Assembly: GCA_045595165.1 (NCBI GenBank)
Contig: JAZNZY010000021.1
Coordinates: 1-64,000 of the forward strand
From: SFLA01 sp045595165
GTDB lineage: Bacteria > Bacillota > Clostridia > Oscillospirales > CAG-382
DNA length: 64,000 nt
Reading direction: 5' to 3'
A model generated the notes under the pieces. The model was not told where the DNA came from, made no database searches, and worked only from the letters and a program-made list of their open reading frames with translations. Made by a program: the position numbers and the translations under genes. Shown here piece after piece: positions 6,675 through 15,321 of this stretch. Numbering within the stretch: the stretch's first letter is position 1; the number at the start of each line of letters is the position of its first letter.

Positions 6675-8393
6675 ATGTTAAGACGATTCGCAACCTATTA
6701 CAAGCCCCATAAAAAGCTTTTTATGCTGGATATGGCGGCGGCTTTTCTGGTTTCGCTGTGCGATCTGGTCTATCCCATGATAACGCGAAACATCATAAAC
6801 ATCTACGTGCCCGAAAAGATGCTTAATCATCTGCTTATATGGGCAGGGGTAATTCTGGGAATATACCTTGTAAAATGCGGGCTGAACTATTTTATACAGT
6901 ACAAGGGACACGTGCTGGGTGTGCGTATTCAGGGCGATATGCGCAGAGATATGTTCCATCACCTGCAAAAGCTGCCCTTTGCGTTTTTTGATGAAAACAA
7001 GACGGGCGTTATTATGTCCCGTCTGATGAACGACCTTTTTGATATTTCCGAGCTCGCCCACCACGGACCGGAAAACCTGTTTATATCCACCATTTCTCTT
7101 ATCGGTGCGTTTATACTGCTTTCCACCATAAACGTGTGGCTGGCGCTTCTGCTGTTTTTGCTCATTCCTCCCGTAGTATTCTTTGCGGTTAAGACGAGGA
7201 AAATGATGCAGGACGCTTTTAAGGAATCCCGCACCCGCGTGGCAGAAGTAAACGCCAACGTAGAAACATCGGTTTCCGGTATACGGGTTTCCCGTGCATA
7301 TACGGCGGAAAACCACGAAAACACAAGGTTTGACGAAGCCAACGAAAGCTTTAAAAAGGTGCGCGGCAAGGCATACCGAGCCATGGGTGTGTTCCATTCG
7401 GGAATGACGCTTCTTACGGATATAATGTACCTTGCGGTGCTTGCCGCAGGCGGTTTGTTCTTTTACTACGGCAAAATAGACGGCGGTGATTTCGCAGCGT
7501 TTATTCTTTACACCACCTCCTTTATACGCCCCATAAACAATCTGGTTATGATCTTTGAGCAGATACAAAACGGTATGACGGGATTTACCAGATTTGTGGA
7601 GATCATGGAAGTAAAGCCCGAGGAAGAAACGGGTGTTACCGACCCCGGCGTGCTTAAAGGAGATATAGAATTCAAAAACGTTTCCTTCCATTACGGCGAC
7701 GAGGAAAACAGCAAGAATATTATAGATTCTCTCGATCTGCACATTCCCGCAGGGCGGACTGTTGCGCTGGTAGGACCTTCGGGCGGCGGTAAGACAACGC
7801 TTTGCCATCTTATTCCCCGTTTTTATGAAACGGTATCGGGAAACATTACCGTTGACGGTATGGATATAAAGGATATTTCACGTTATGCTTTGCGTAAAAA
7901 TATCGGTATGGTTGCCCAGGACGTATTCCTGTTTGGCGGTACCATAAAAGAAAATATCGCTTACGGCAACCTTGACGCTACCGATGCGGAAATTGAGGAA
8001 GCGGCGAAGAGAGCGAATATTCACGATTATATTATGACACTTGAAAAGGGATACGATACCGAGGTGGGTGAACGAGGCGTAAAGCTTTCCGGCGGACAAA
8101 AGCAGAGAATATCCATTGCCCGCGTGTTCCTTAAAAATCCCCCCATACTTATTCTGGACGAAGCCACCAGTGCTTTGGATAACGCCACGGAAATGCTGAT
8201 ACAGCAATCCCTTGAGCAGCTTGCCAAGGGCAGGACCACCCTTGTGGTGGCTCACAGACTTTCCACCATAAAGAATGCGGACGAGATAATCGTGCTGACA
8301 GCAGACGGTATTGCCGAAAGAGGCAACCATGAAACGCTGCTTGAAAAAGACGGGATCTACGCAGGACTTTATAAATATCAGTTCAAGCAATGA
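6675..8393 (+). CDS. ABC exporter half-transporter (membrane domain fused to ATPase)
   Basis: The 572-residue protein has an N-terminal six-helix ABC exporter membrane domain and a C-terminal nucleotide-binding domain with Walker A GPSGGGKTT, signature LSGGQKQR, Walker B ILILDEATSALD and the H-loop VVAHRLST. As a complete half-transporter with consensus motifs it may work as a homodimer, exporting a lipid, peptide or drug-like compound; no substrate is evident. The start at 6675 is 2 nt after the preceding stop, with GGAG inside the end of that gene. The last codon overlaps the start of the radical SAM gene (ATGA). Confidence 0.9.
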   Translation: MLRRFATYYKPHKKLFMLDMAAAFLVSLCDLVYPMITRNIINIYVPEKMLNHLLIWAGVILGIYLVKCGLNYFIQYKGHVLGVRIQGDMRRDMFHHLQKLPFAFFDENKTGVIMSRLMNDLFDISELAHHGPENLFISTISLIGAFILLSTINVWLALLLFLLIPPVVFFAVKTRKMMQDAFKESRTRVAEVNANVETSVSGIRVSRAYTAENHENTRFDEANESFKKVRGKAYRAMGVFHSGMTLLTDIMYLAVLAAGGLFFYYGKIDGGDFAAFILYTTSFIRPINNLVMIFEQIQNGMTGFTRFVEIMEVKPEEETGVTDPGVLKGDIEFKNVSFHYGDEENSKNIIDSLDLHIPAGRTVALVGPSGGGKTTLCHLIPRFYETVSGNITVDGMDIKDISRYALRKNIGMVAQDVFLFGGTIKENIAYGNLDATDAEIEEAAKRANIHDYIMTLEKGYDTEVGERGVKLSGGQKQRISIARVFLKNPPILILDEATSALDNATEMLIQQSLEQLAKGRTTLVVAHRLSTIKNADEIIVLTADGIAERGNHETLLEKDGIYAGLYKYQFKQ

Positions 8394-9259
8394 TAACGGT
8401 AAACGAATATTATAAAAAGCTGTTTGGTCAAAAGGTGTATAAAATATCCCTTGCGGGAGGGTACACCTGCCCCAACCGTGACGGAACCAAGGGATTGGGC
8501 GGATGTATTTTTTGCTCCGCTTCGGGCAGCGGTGATTTTGTGCCCCACCCTTCCCTGCCGATGAATGAGCAGATAGACCTTGCCATCGGGAAGGTTAAAG
8601 CCAAGGGCGCGGAAAAGTATATTGCCTATTTCCAAAGCTTTACAGCAACCTACCTGCCTGCGGAGGTTTTACGGGAAAAATTAGATTGTGCCTACGAGAG
8701 AGATGATATCGTTGGTGTAGCCATCGCCACACGGCCCGATTGCCTGCCCGATGATATTCTGGATATGCTGACTGAGTATTCCCGCATAAAGCCTACCTGG
8801 GTGGAATTGGGATTGCAAACGGCAAACGACAAAACGGCTTTATATATAAACCGCTGTTATCCCACGCAGGTCTATATCGATGCGGCAAGAGAGCTTAATA
8901 AAAGAGCTATTCCCTTTGTTACCCATATTATTTTGGGGCTTCCCGGAGAAACGGAAGAGGATATGGTAAACACCGTAAAGACCGCCGTGGAATGTAAAAC
9001 TCAGGGCATTAAGCTTCAGCTTCTGCAGATACTCTCCGATTCCCCCTTGAAAGAGGAATATCTTAAAGGCAAAGTTACCCCTATGGAAGAGGAAAAGTAT
9101 TACGCTTTGTTAAAAAAGCTTCTTTCCCTGCTTCCCGAAGATACGGTTATCCACCGTCTTACGGGGGACGGAAGCAAAAAGACCTTGCTCGCCCCTCTCT
9201 GGTGCGGGGACAAAAAAAGAGCGATTAACAAAATAAACGCTCTTTTAAGGGAATTTTAA
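8390..9259 (+). CDS. Radical SAM protein, TIGR01212 (YhcC) family
   Basis: This 289-residue protein has the N-terminal radical SAM cluster motif CPNRDGTKGLGGCIFC, in which the three cysteines are spaced wider than usual, as is typical of the YhcC/TIGR01212 family. It should bind a 4Fe-4S cluster and SAM and act in the cytoplasm, perhaps on RNA; the exact reaction is not established for most members. ATGA overlap with the ABC exporter indicates translational coupling, although a functional link with it is not obvious. A strong terminator follows 17 bp downstream. Confidence 0.88.
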   Translation: MITVNEYYKKLFGQKVYKISLAGGYTCPNRDGTKGLGGCIFCSASGSGDFVPHPSLPMNEQIDLAIGKVKAKGAEKYIAYFQSFTATYLPAEVLREKLDCAYERDDIVGVAIATRPDCLPDDILDMLTEYSRIKPTWVELGLQTANDKTALYINRCYPTQVYIDAARELNKRAIPFVTHIILGLPGETEEDMVNTVKTAVECKTQGIKLQLLQILSDSPLKEEYLKGKVTPMEEEKYYALLKKLLSLLPEDTVIHRLTGDGSKKTLLAPLWCGDKKRAINKINALLREF

Positions 9260-9276
9260 TAACCAATCCGATGATG

Positions 9277-9307
9277 AAAAACGAGGCAGATGATCTGCCT
9301 CGTTTTT
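9277..9307. terminator. Bidirectional intrinsic terminator
   Basis: A perfect 14-bp stem AAAAACGAGGCAGA/TCTGCCTCGTTTTT with a TGA triloop separates the convergent genes ending at 9259 and 9353. Confidence 0.9.
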
Positions 9308-9312
9308 GTTGT

Positions 9313-9351
9313 CGGGGTCCCCAAGAAGCCGTCAGGCTTCTTGGGGTGATT
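9313..9351 (-). repeat. Family C element C2, minus orientation
   Basis: Read on the minus strand it is AATCACCCC, arm AAGAAGCC, loop TGAC, arm GGCTTCTT, then GGGGACCCCG. The arms pair perfectly over 8 bp. It begins within two bases of the stop codon of the gene ending at 9353. Copy C6 (40457) shares the AAGAAGCC arm but has a different loop and one changed base. Confidence 0.9.
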
Positions 9352-9352
9352 T

Positions 9353-11443
9353 TTATTTATTGTATTCTTCAAATACGGTGTAGTCTTCCACAAGCTGAAT
9401 TTCATCCAGAACGAACTTGGTGCCGCTGGTGGTTGCGCCCGCGTAGTTCCAGAACATATACACGCCTGCGATCTCGTTAAGGGGATATGCTTCGCCGCCG
9501 GTGCCTGAGCCGGAGCCGGTGCCGTAGCGGTACGTGAAGTCTTTTACAGGGAACGCCATCCAGCCCTTGAAGTTCTTTACGGGAGAGGACTGCTCCAAGC
9601 CGAAGCATCCGTCGCCGCCGTGCTTGTATTCCACCCATTCATCACTGCCCTCTGCAAGGTAATAGAAGAACAGATCGGGCACATAGTCGCTTTCATCGGT
9701 GGTGTAAAGATCACCGGTGGGAGAAACAAGACCGAAGTTTGCTTTGCGGAATTCAACGTCCGTAAAGTCCACCCATACGCGGAGATATGCGGTGGAGGGG
9801 AAGGAAGCGGTGTTTTTGTTTTCATCCGTAGCAAAGATATAAAGTCCCTGATTATCTCTGCCCTCGCTCCATACGGAAAGAGCGTTGGAGCCTTGATATC
9901 CGTTTTGAGTAAGTTCAAAGCGGCTGTTTGCATCTGCTTCCGCAGAATTCCAGGTGCCCACGTAAATATCGCCGTTTACCTTGCCGCCATAAACCAGGTT
10001 GTTATCGGAAGCGGTAAGGTTTTCCACGGAATCGAAGTTTGTAAAAGTACCTACAAAGTTTACGTCGTTTTCGGAAACGTAATCGGATACCTCTTTTGCA
10101 TCGGTTGTAAAGGATGCGGAGATGCACTCGCCCTTTTTGCCGAATACGTCGATAGGATATACTTCTACGGTGTACTCGGTTTCGGACGCAAGTCCCGAAA
10201 GAACAAAGGTAAGGGATTCGGGCATAGGCTCAAAATAATATTCGGAGAAATAGTTGAATTCCTTCTTTTCGCCGTCCGCGGAAGTACATACGATATTATA
10301 GCTGTATACGCAATCGTCATCCGTTGCCTGATTAAAGGTGATCTCTGCGGAAACGGCGGTAACCGTGCCGACGGTAACAGCCGCATCTGCGCCGAATACG
10401 GGGTTCGCGCTCTTATCCTCGCGGTTTTCCTTGGTGTAGAGCCAAGTGGATTTATCTTTAAGATTATTTATCTCGTAAACCAACTGCTCGCTGCCGTCTG
10501 CGGTCTTGAAGAAATCATCGGTAAGCAGGTTATAAGGAAGTACGCGGACACGGTTATCTGTGGAAACCTCTACTATGTAATACTGCGCCGCATTGTCCGC
10601 TCCGGGAGGAACGGTGCCGTAGGTCATACCCGTGGTCATTTCAAAATAAGCTAAAGTGCCCGTGCCAAAGAGGGTGTAATCCTTCTGATAGCAGGAGGTG
10701 GGGTTGTTTATGGGACCGTGGGAGTGGCCCGAGAAATTGAGAACCTGGGAATACTTGGAATACGCCTTGTCAAGCTCTGCAGACTGAACCGCGTACCATT
10801 CGGAGCTTACATACACGGTATCCTTTATATGGTGGTGCTGGAAGGTAATTATGGGCTTATCGGGATCGTCATTGGCGGCAGAAGCCAAAGCTTCCTCAAG
10901 CCAAGCGATATCCTCTGCGTAGTCGCCTTCACCGTAGGTGGAAACGCCGATAAAATGATATCCGTTTATAACAACGTGCTTGTTAAGCTCGGGATCAAGA
11001 TTTTCGGTATAGTTCTTTTCGCCCACGGAAAGATCGTTAAGATTACAATAATATTCGTGGTTGCCCATTACGGTGATAAGCTGGGTTTCGTCCTTGATAT
11101 TATCGTTTACAATTCTTTTCCACGCTTCGAATTCATAAGGCTGACCGTAGTTGGTAAGGTCGCCGACCACTACCATAGCGTCTACCTTCTTGTAATCCTG
11201 CTTATCTGCATAAGCATATGCGGAGGTGAGAAGCTTTGCAAGACGGGTTGCGGATGTGTCCGTTACAGCGGAAACGTGGGTATCCGAAGTGACGAGAAAA
11301 CGCAAAGCGGTTTCGAATTCGCCGTACTCCACGGCAGGAGTGCTGTTATCTGCGGGGGAAGAGGATTCGTTGCCTGCGCCGGTGCAGGCGGAAAGGATAC
11401 AGGTGAGTGCCAACATGATTGCAATTACCACATTTCTTTTCAT
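9353..11443 (-). CDS. Metallophosphoesterase lipoprotein
   Basis: The 696-residue protein has a lipobox ILSAC near residue 17-21, so it is surface-anchored. Residues of about 45-330 form a calcineurin-like phosphoesterase with TSDTH, VVVGDLTNYG, MGNHEYY, FQHHH and FSGHSHG, which supply the two-metal site. The middle (about 370-460) looks like a fibronectin type III domain (ETEYTVEVYPIDVFGK), and the C-terminal 190 residues look like a beta-sandwich possibly binding carbohydrate. The ATG at 11443 is chosen because it gives a proper signal peptide and follows AGAGGT; a longer frame upstream overlaps the acetyltransferase. It follows that gene by 17 bp. Confidence 0.85.
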   Translation of the reverse strand: MKRNVVIAIMLALTCILSACTGAGNESSSPADNSTPAVEYGEFETALRFLVTSDTHVSAVTDTSATRLAKLLTSAYAYADKQDYKKVDAMVVVGDLTNYGQPYEFEAWKRIVNDNIKDETQLITVMGNHEYYCNLNDLSVGEKNYTENLDPELNKHVVINGYHFIGVSTYGEGDYAEDIAWLEEALASAANDDPDKPIITFQHHHIKDTVYVSSEWYAVQSAELDKAYSKYSQVLNFSGHSHGPINNPTSCYQKDYTLFGTGTLAYFEMTTGMTYGTVPPGADNAAQYYIVEVSTDNRVRVLPYNLLTDDFFKTADGSEQLVYEINNLKDKSTWLYTKENREDKSANPVFGADAAVTVGTVTAVSAEITFNQATDDDCVYSYNIVCTSADGEKKEFNYFSEYYFEPMPESLTFVLSGLASETEYTVEVYPIDVFGKKGECISASFTTDAKEVSDYVSENDVNFVGTFTNFDSVENLTASDNNLVYGGKVNGDIYVGTWNSAEADANSRFELTQNGYQGSNALSVWSEGRDNQGLYIFATDENKNTASFPSTAYLRVWVDFTDVEFRKANFGLVSPTGDLYTTDESDYVPDLFFYYLAEGSDEWVEYKHGGDGCFGLEQSSPVKNFKGWMAFPVKDFTYRYGTGSGSGTGGEAYPLNEIAGVYMFWNYAGATTSGTKFVLDEIQLVEDYTVFEEYNK

Positions 11444-11460
11444 TTCATTACCTCTTAAGG

Positions 11461-12201
11461 TTATTTTTTTATTACAAAATAATATTTGTCTTGCTTTAAT
11501 TTTTCCACGGCGGCTTTTTGCAAGGCGGAAGCGGAAATAAGGGTGCAGTCTGCTTTGCATATCTTACCGCGGCGAATATCGGGATAAGACAAAACGTTTT
11601 CAAAACGGCTGTACTTTTGCTCGGCTATATCTTTAAAATCGTGGCCGTATAGATGCACTTCTCTTCGGGTGCCGTCGTAATCCTCAAGAATATATCTTGT
11701 GGTTTCCTTGTTAAGGCAATACGGCGCGGAGGCGATCTCCTCCATACCGTGCATAAAGGTACAATGATCGTTAATATCGCCCACCATAAGTATCTTTCCG
11801 CCCATCTCCGCAAGGATACGGAAGGGAGAGTTCTCTCCCACGGGAGTTTTATCAAGATGGTGGCGGGATGTCATTTCCTTTGCCCTATACCCCTTTGCGG
11901 CGCAGGAGTGGGTGGGGTGCATACTGCGTACCACGCCCTCCATTTTAACAAAAACACGGGGAAGCAAACCGATGCAAGGTTCGGTATCTCTTACAGAAAA
12001 AAGTGGCTGATTTTCGCCCACGTTTGAATAGGTTAAAGCGGGCAGTAAAAGAGTGCCTTTTTCACCCAGATGTTCGCACAAAGCGTTTAAAAAGCTCTCG
12101 GGCGTTTCGTCCGTGCCCAGTGCCTTCATAGAAGAGTGCATAAGCACGGTATCTCCCGGAAAAATGCCGAGAGAAAGAAAATCTTTACTGAAATTATACA
12201 T
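11461..12201 (-). CDS. AAC(3)-family acetyltransferase
   Basis: The 246-residue protein matches the aminoglycoside 3-N-acetyltransferase (antibiotic_NAT) fold: LGIFPGDTVLMHSSMKALG near the start, LPALTYSN, MHPTHSCAAKG with the conserved HPTHS, and SPFRILAEMGGKILMVG. These enzymes transfer acetyl from acetyl-CoA to an amine. Chromosomal YokD-like members of Clostridia and Bacilli are often not resistance determinants, so no phenotype should be assumed. It is expressed from a promoter whose -35 box lies back to back with that of the 12310 gene, and it probably shares a transcript with the phosphoesterase lipoprotein. Confidence 0.88.
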   Translation of the reverse strand: MYNFSKDFLSLGIFPGDTVLMHSSMKALGTDETPESFLNALCEHLGEKGTLLLPALTYSNVGENQPLFSVRDTEPCIGLLPRVFVKMEGVVRSMHPTHSCAAKGYRAKEMTSRHHLDKTPVGENSPFRILAEMGGKILMVGDINDHCTFMHGMEEIASAPYCLNKETTRYILEDYDGTRREVHLYGHDFKDIAEQKYSRFENVLSYPDIRRGKICKADCTLISASALQKAAVEKLKQDKYYFVIKK

Positions 12202-12227
12202 TTTATTAACATCACTCTCCGTTAAAA

Positions 12228-12288
12228 ATTATACTATATTTAATGCAAAGTGTCAACAGTTGACAACCGCCTTTTTTGAGTGTATAAT
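12228..12288. promoter_or_regulatory. Divergent sigma-A promoters with back-to-back -35 boxes
   Basis: Rightward: TTGACA (12260-12265), 17 bp, TATAAT (12283-12288). Leftward: TTGACA (complement of 12251-12256), 17 bp, TATAAT (complement of 12228-12233). The two -35 boxes with three bases between them form the perfect inverted repeat TGTCAA-CAG-TTGACA. The two promoters can hardly be occupied at once. Confidence 0.88.
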
Positions 12289-12309
12289 CACTTATACGGA
12301 GGATTGTTT

Positions 12310-13698
12310 ATGAAAAGATTGATCGTTTTTTTGTGTGTTTTGCTTTGTTTTACCTTTATAATTGATCTTCCTGCGGAGGCGTATGATATGAAATACGGAA
12401 AAAGCTTTTACGAAAAGGTTATAAAGCTGGAATGTGAATATATAGAAAGCCTCGCCCTTCCCAACGGCGCGGTGGGATACGATGTGCCCAAAACGGGCGG
12501 GGATTTTGATGTAAGCACCCTTCCCACGGTGGACGGAATAACACCCGAGGAATATACAAAATGGGCGTCTACAAAGGTCGTTCCTTATTTTTCTGCTTTT
12601 GCGGTATTGGGAATAATGGAAGCGGATTACAAAAATGCGGAAGAGATCGCCCTTAATTATATAAATTGGTACATAGCCTCTATGAACACCGAGGAAAGCG
12701 ACGTTAACGGCGTGGCAGGCACGGTATACGATTATCAGGTGTTCGTTTCTCCCGATAAAAAGAAGGCGGTGCAGGTAAGCTTTATAGATATTTACGGAGA
12801 TAATGCCCGTAATTATGACAGCACGGATTCCTATGCATCCACCTTTATACAAATACTTTGCGCATACACGCAAAAGTATGACAGTTCCTTCCTTGACGAT
12901 AAAAAAGACCTTTTGGAAACCCTTAAAAACGTAATATATTCCACCTACTGCGAAAAGGTGTCCCTTACCGGCGCAAAGCCCGATTATATGGTGTGTTATC
13001 TTATGGATAACTGCGAGGTATACGCAAGCTTCCGTGATCTTTCGGCTTTGTACCCCGAATATAAGACGGACGCGGAAAAATTCAAAAACGGTATAATGAC
13101 ATCCCTTTACTGCGATGACGGATACTATTACCCCGCAGTATTTGAAAACGGCAAGACCGCATATACCATTGACGATAAGACTTCTTTTGATTTTTATCCC
13201 CACGGAACCAGCCAGCTTTTCCCCGTAACATTTGGCATACTCGACCCCGAAAGCGAAGAAGCAAAGGCGCAATATGAATTGTTCAATTCCGTTTACGGCC
13301 AAGACGGAAAAGCGGGCAAAGACTGGACAAGAGGTGACTGCGGAGATGCATATCCTTGGGCGCTGAATTTACGTGCCGCCGTTAAGATGAATGATCTTAA
13401 GCGGGCGGAAAGATACGTTTATTACGTTTATACAAAATATATTGCCACCGCACACAGTTATAACTACTACTGCGGCGAAGCGGGAAATATGCTGCTTGCT
13501 TTGACAGAGCTTTGCGAAAAAGGCGTTTGGGAAACCGAAAACGAGGCTTCCTCCGCCGTTTCCGACACTTCCGAGGCGGTAACACAAAGAGAAAATAACT
13601 TTAAAAAATATATTCCCTATATCGCATTGGGCGCATCTGTGGTGTTTGGCACTGCGGCGATAATCTGGGCGTTGAATAAAAAGAAAAAGCAACCCTAA
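12310..13698 (+). CDS. Secreted, membrane-anchored protein, possibly an alpha/alpha-toroid glycosidase-like protein
   Basis: The 462-residue protein has a signal peptide (cleavage likely after AEA near 24) and a C-terminal anchor: a hydrophobic helix YIPYIALGASVVFGTAAII followed by KKKKQP. The exported body is helix-rich with repeated aromatic motifs (YINWYIAS, YDSTDSYASTF, DAYPWALNLRAAV), which recall six-hairpin glycosidases, but no catalytic signature is certain. The start at 12310 follows GGAGG at 12299-12303. Its final codons, Gln-Pro-stop, are supplied by a family C repeat, so the natural C-terminus may once have been different. Confidence 0.6.
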   Translation: MKRLIVFLCVLLCFTFIIDLPAEAYDMKYGKSFYEKVIKLECEYIESLALPNGAVGYDVPKTGGDFDVSTLPTVDGITPEEYTKWASTKVVPYFSAFAVLGIMEADYKNAEEIALNYINWYIASMNTEESDVNGVAGTVYDYQVFVSPDKKKAVQVSFIDIYGDNARNYDSTDSYASTFIQILCAYTQKYDSSFLDDKKDLLETLKNVIYSTYCEKVSLTGAKPDYMVCYLMDNCEVYASFRDLSALYPEYKTDAEKFKNGIMTSLYCDDGYYYPAVFENGKTAYTIDDKTSFDFYPHGTSQLFPVTFGILDPESEEAKAQYELFNSVYGQDGKAGKDWTRGDCGDAYPWALNLRAAVKMNDLKRAERYVYYVYTKYIATAHSYNYYCGEAGNMLLALTELCEKGVWETENEASSAVSDTSEAVTQRENNFKKYIPYIALGASVVFGTAAIIWALNKKKKQP

Positions 13699-13789
13699 AA
13701 TGCTTGCGCATTTTTGGGGACCCCGCAAGAAAAAAGCACCCCTAAAATGCTTGCGCATTTTTGGGGACCCCGCAAGAAAAAACACCCCT
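13691..13789 (+). repeat. Family C elements C3 and C4 in tandem, plus a half copy
   Basis: C3 (13691-13725) and C4 (13737-13772) are 47 bp apart and nearly identical: CACCCC (AACCC in C3), arm TAAAATGC, loop TTGC, arm GCATTTTT, GGGGACCCCG. A third CACCCCTA (13783-13790) stops there. The stop codon of the preceding gene (13696-13698) lies inside C3. Confidence 0.9.
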
Positions 13790-13816
13790 AAATAACAAAA
13801 CAAAGGAGGTACGGCG

Positions 13817-14527
13817 TTGAAGGATATTCTCATTTTCAAGCGTGTTGAGAAAAAGTACAGAATAGACGAAAGCAAAAAGAATATGCTTCTTGCCGAAATA
13901 GACGATAACCTTGTTCCCGACCCCCACGGAAAAAGCACCATATGCTCCGTTTATCTCGATACGCCTGACAGGCAGCTTATACGAAACTCCATAGATGCCC
14001 GTACATATAAAGAAAAGCTCCGCATACGAAGCTACGGCACACCCCAAAAGGATACGAACGTTTTTTTGGAAATAAAAAAGAAATACAAAGGCGTGGTGCA
14101 CAAAAGGCGGGTGAAAATGCCCCTTACAGATGCTTTGGAATACGTTTCCACGGGGAAAACGAATATAGATACCCAGATAATGCGTGAAATTGATTACGCA
14201 ATGCACTTTTACAGACACCCTGCCCCGTCTATGCTTATAGCATACGAAAGAGATGCTTATTTCGGCAAGGAGGACGAAGGGTTACGGCTCACCTTTGACC
14301 ACAACATTCGGTTCAGAGAGGGAAATACCGATCTCACTCAAGGCAGTCACGGCGAGAAGATACTGCCCGAGGGCGAATACGTGCTTGAAATAAAGACAAA
14401 CGGCGGAATGCCGCTGTGGCTTTCCAATGCTTTGGACAAGCTTGAAATTTATCCTACCCGTTTTTCAAAATATGCAAACGCACACTATATATCATTAACA
14501 TCCTCAGTATCGAAAGGAGAACAGTAA
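13817..14527 (+). CDS. VTC-domain protein (polyphosphate polymerase-like)
   Basis: The 236-residue protein fits the VTC fold: KKYRIDESKK, YLDTPDRQLIRNS, EKLRIRSYG, FLEIKKKYKGVVHKRRV and YVLEIKTNG supply the basic and acidic residues of the tunnel that in eukaryotic VTC4 makes polyphosphate. Bacterial members are often found with DUF4956 and CotH-kinase proteins in spore formers. It starts at TTG (13817), supported by AAAGGAGGT at 13802-13810. It ends 1 nt before the DUF4956 gene, so the two products are probably made together. Polyphosphate synthesis is inferred from family, not shown. Confidence 0.87.
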   Translation: MKDILIFKRVEKKYRIDESKKNMLLAEIDDNLVPDPHGKSTICSVYLDTPDRQLIRNSIDARTYKEKLRIRSYGTPQKDTNVFLEIKKKYKGVVHKRRVKMPLTDALEYVSTGKTNIDTQIMREIDYAMHFYRHPAPSMLIAYERDAYFGKEDEGLRLTFDHNIRFREGNTDLTQGSHGEKILPEGEYVLEIKTNGGMPLWLSNALDKLEIYPTRFSKYANAHYISLTSSVSKGEQ

Positions 14528-14528
14528 A

Positions 14529-15194
14529 ATGCCTTCAATCTTTGATTCCGTAATAACCGCCGAGGTAACGGTAAAAACCTTCCTTATCTGCCTTGGTTGT
14601 TCCTTTTTGTGCGGCGTTATTGCCGCTTTGGGTGCAGGGATAAGATCCCGCACCAGCAAAAGCTTTCTGGCATCCCTTATACTGCTTCCTATGATCGTAT
14701 ATACCGTTATTACTATGGTTAACGGAAATATCGGCACGGGCGTAGCGGTAATGGGCGCGTTCTCTCTGGTAAGATTCCGTTCCGTCCCCGGAAAGGCAAA
14801 GGATATAGTTTCCATCTTTTTGGCTATGACGGCGGGTCTGGCTTGCGCTTCGGGCTACGTGGCGCTGGCTGTGCTGTTTACTCTTATCGTAAGCGTTATA
14901 GCCGTGGCAATCTCCTTTATAAAGATAGGCGAGGACAGTTCCCTTTTGCTTAACATAACCGTGCCCGAATCCCTTAATATCGCCCACGGATTTGACGATC
15001 TGTTCAAAACCTACACCAAAAAATACCGCCTTATTGCAACCAAGACCAGCAATATGGGAAGCCTTTATAAGCTTTCCTACCGCGTGGAATTAAAGGACAC
15101 GGACAAAGCCCAGGAGTTTATCGACGCACTGCGCTGCAGAAACGGGAATCTGGAAATAATGCTTACAGAACCGCCCGCGACGGAAGAATTATGA
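14529..15194 (+). CDS. DUF4956 membrane protein
   Basis: This 221-residue protein has four predicted membrane helices in the first 140 residues, with the family motif GAFSLVRFRSVPGKAKDI in a cytoplasmic loop and a soluble C-terminal domain. DUF4956 proteins are regular partners of VTC-domain proteins, and here the two genes are 1 nt apart. A role in exporting or regulating the VTC product is inference. The AAAGGAG near its start lies inside the end of the VTC gene. Its TGA stop (15192-15194) lies within the first unit of a family D repeat, which may have replaced the original 3' end. Confidence 0.87.
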   Translation: MPSIFDSVITAEVTVKTFLICLGCSFLCGVIAALGAGIRSRTSKSFLASLILLPMIVYTVITMVNGNIGTGVAVMGAFSLVRFRSVPGKAKDIVSIFLAMTAGLACASGYVALAVLFTLIVSVIAVAISFIKIGEDSSLLLNITVPESLNIAHGFDDLFKTYTKKYRLIATKTSNMGSLYKLSYRVELKDTDKAQEFIDALRCRNGNLEIMLTEPPATEEL

Positions 15195-15293
15195 ACGAGG
15201 AACTATGAACGAGGAACTATGAACTAATGGTGGATTTTTGCGTAACGCAAAAATCTTCCGTAATTCCTCATTTCTCATTAATCATTCCTCATT
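15191..15293. repeat. Family D MITE-like repeat, copy D2
   Basis: The left arm is two exact copies of ATGAACGAGGAACT (15191-15204, 15205-15218) and a half copy. The centre is GGATTTTTGC-GTAAC-GCAAAAATC (15232-15255). The right arm ATTCCTCATTTCTCATT continues with further TTCCTCATT units and is an imperfect inverse of the left arm. Copy D1 is at 4973-5030. Confidence 0.7.
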
Positions 15294-15321
15294 AAAAAAG
15301 CACCCCGCAGGGTGCTTTTTT
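15294..15321. terminator. Bidirectional intrinsic terminator
   Basis: The 12-bp stem AAAAAAGCACCC/GGGTGCTTTTTT with a CGCA loop separates DUF4956 and the convergent NamZ-like gene, whose stop codon begins at its edge. Confidence 0.88.

Noticed and set aside
11461..12201. Antibiotic resistance gene
   Set aside because: The family is that of AAC(3) enzymes, but chromosomal members without mobile context are common and mostly untested, so I do not claim resistance.
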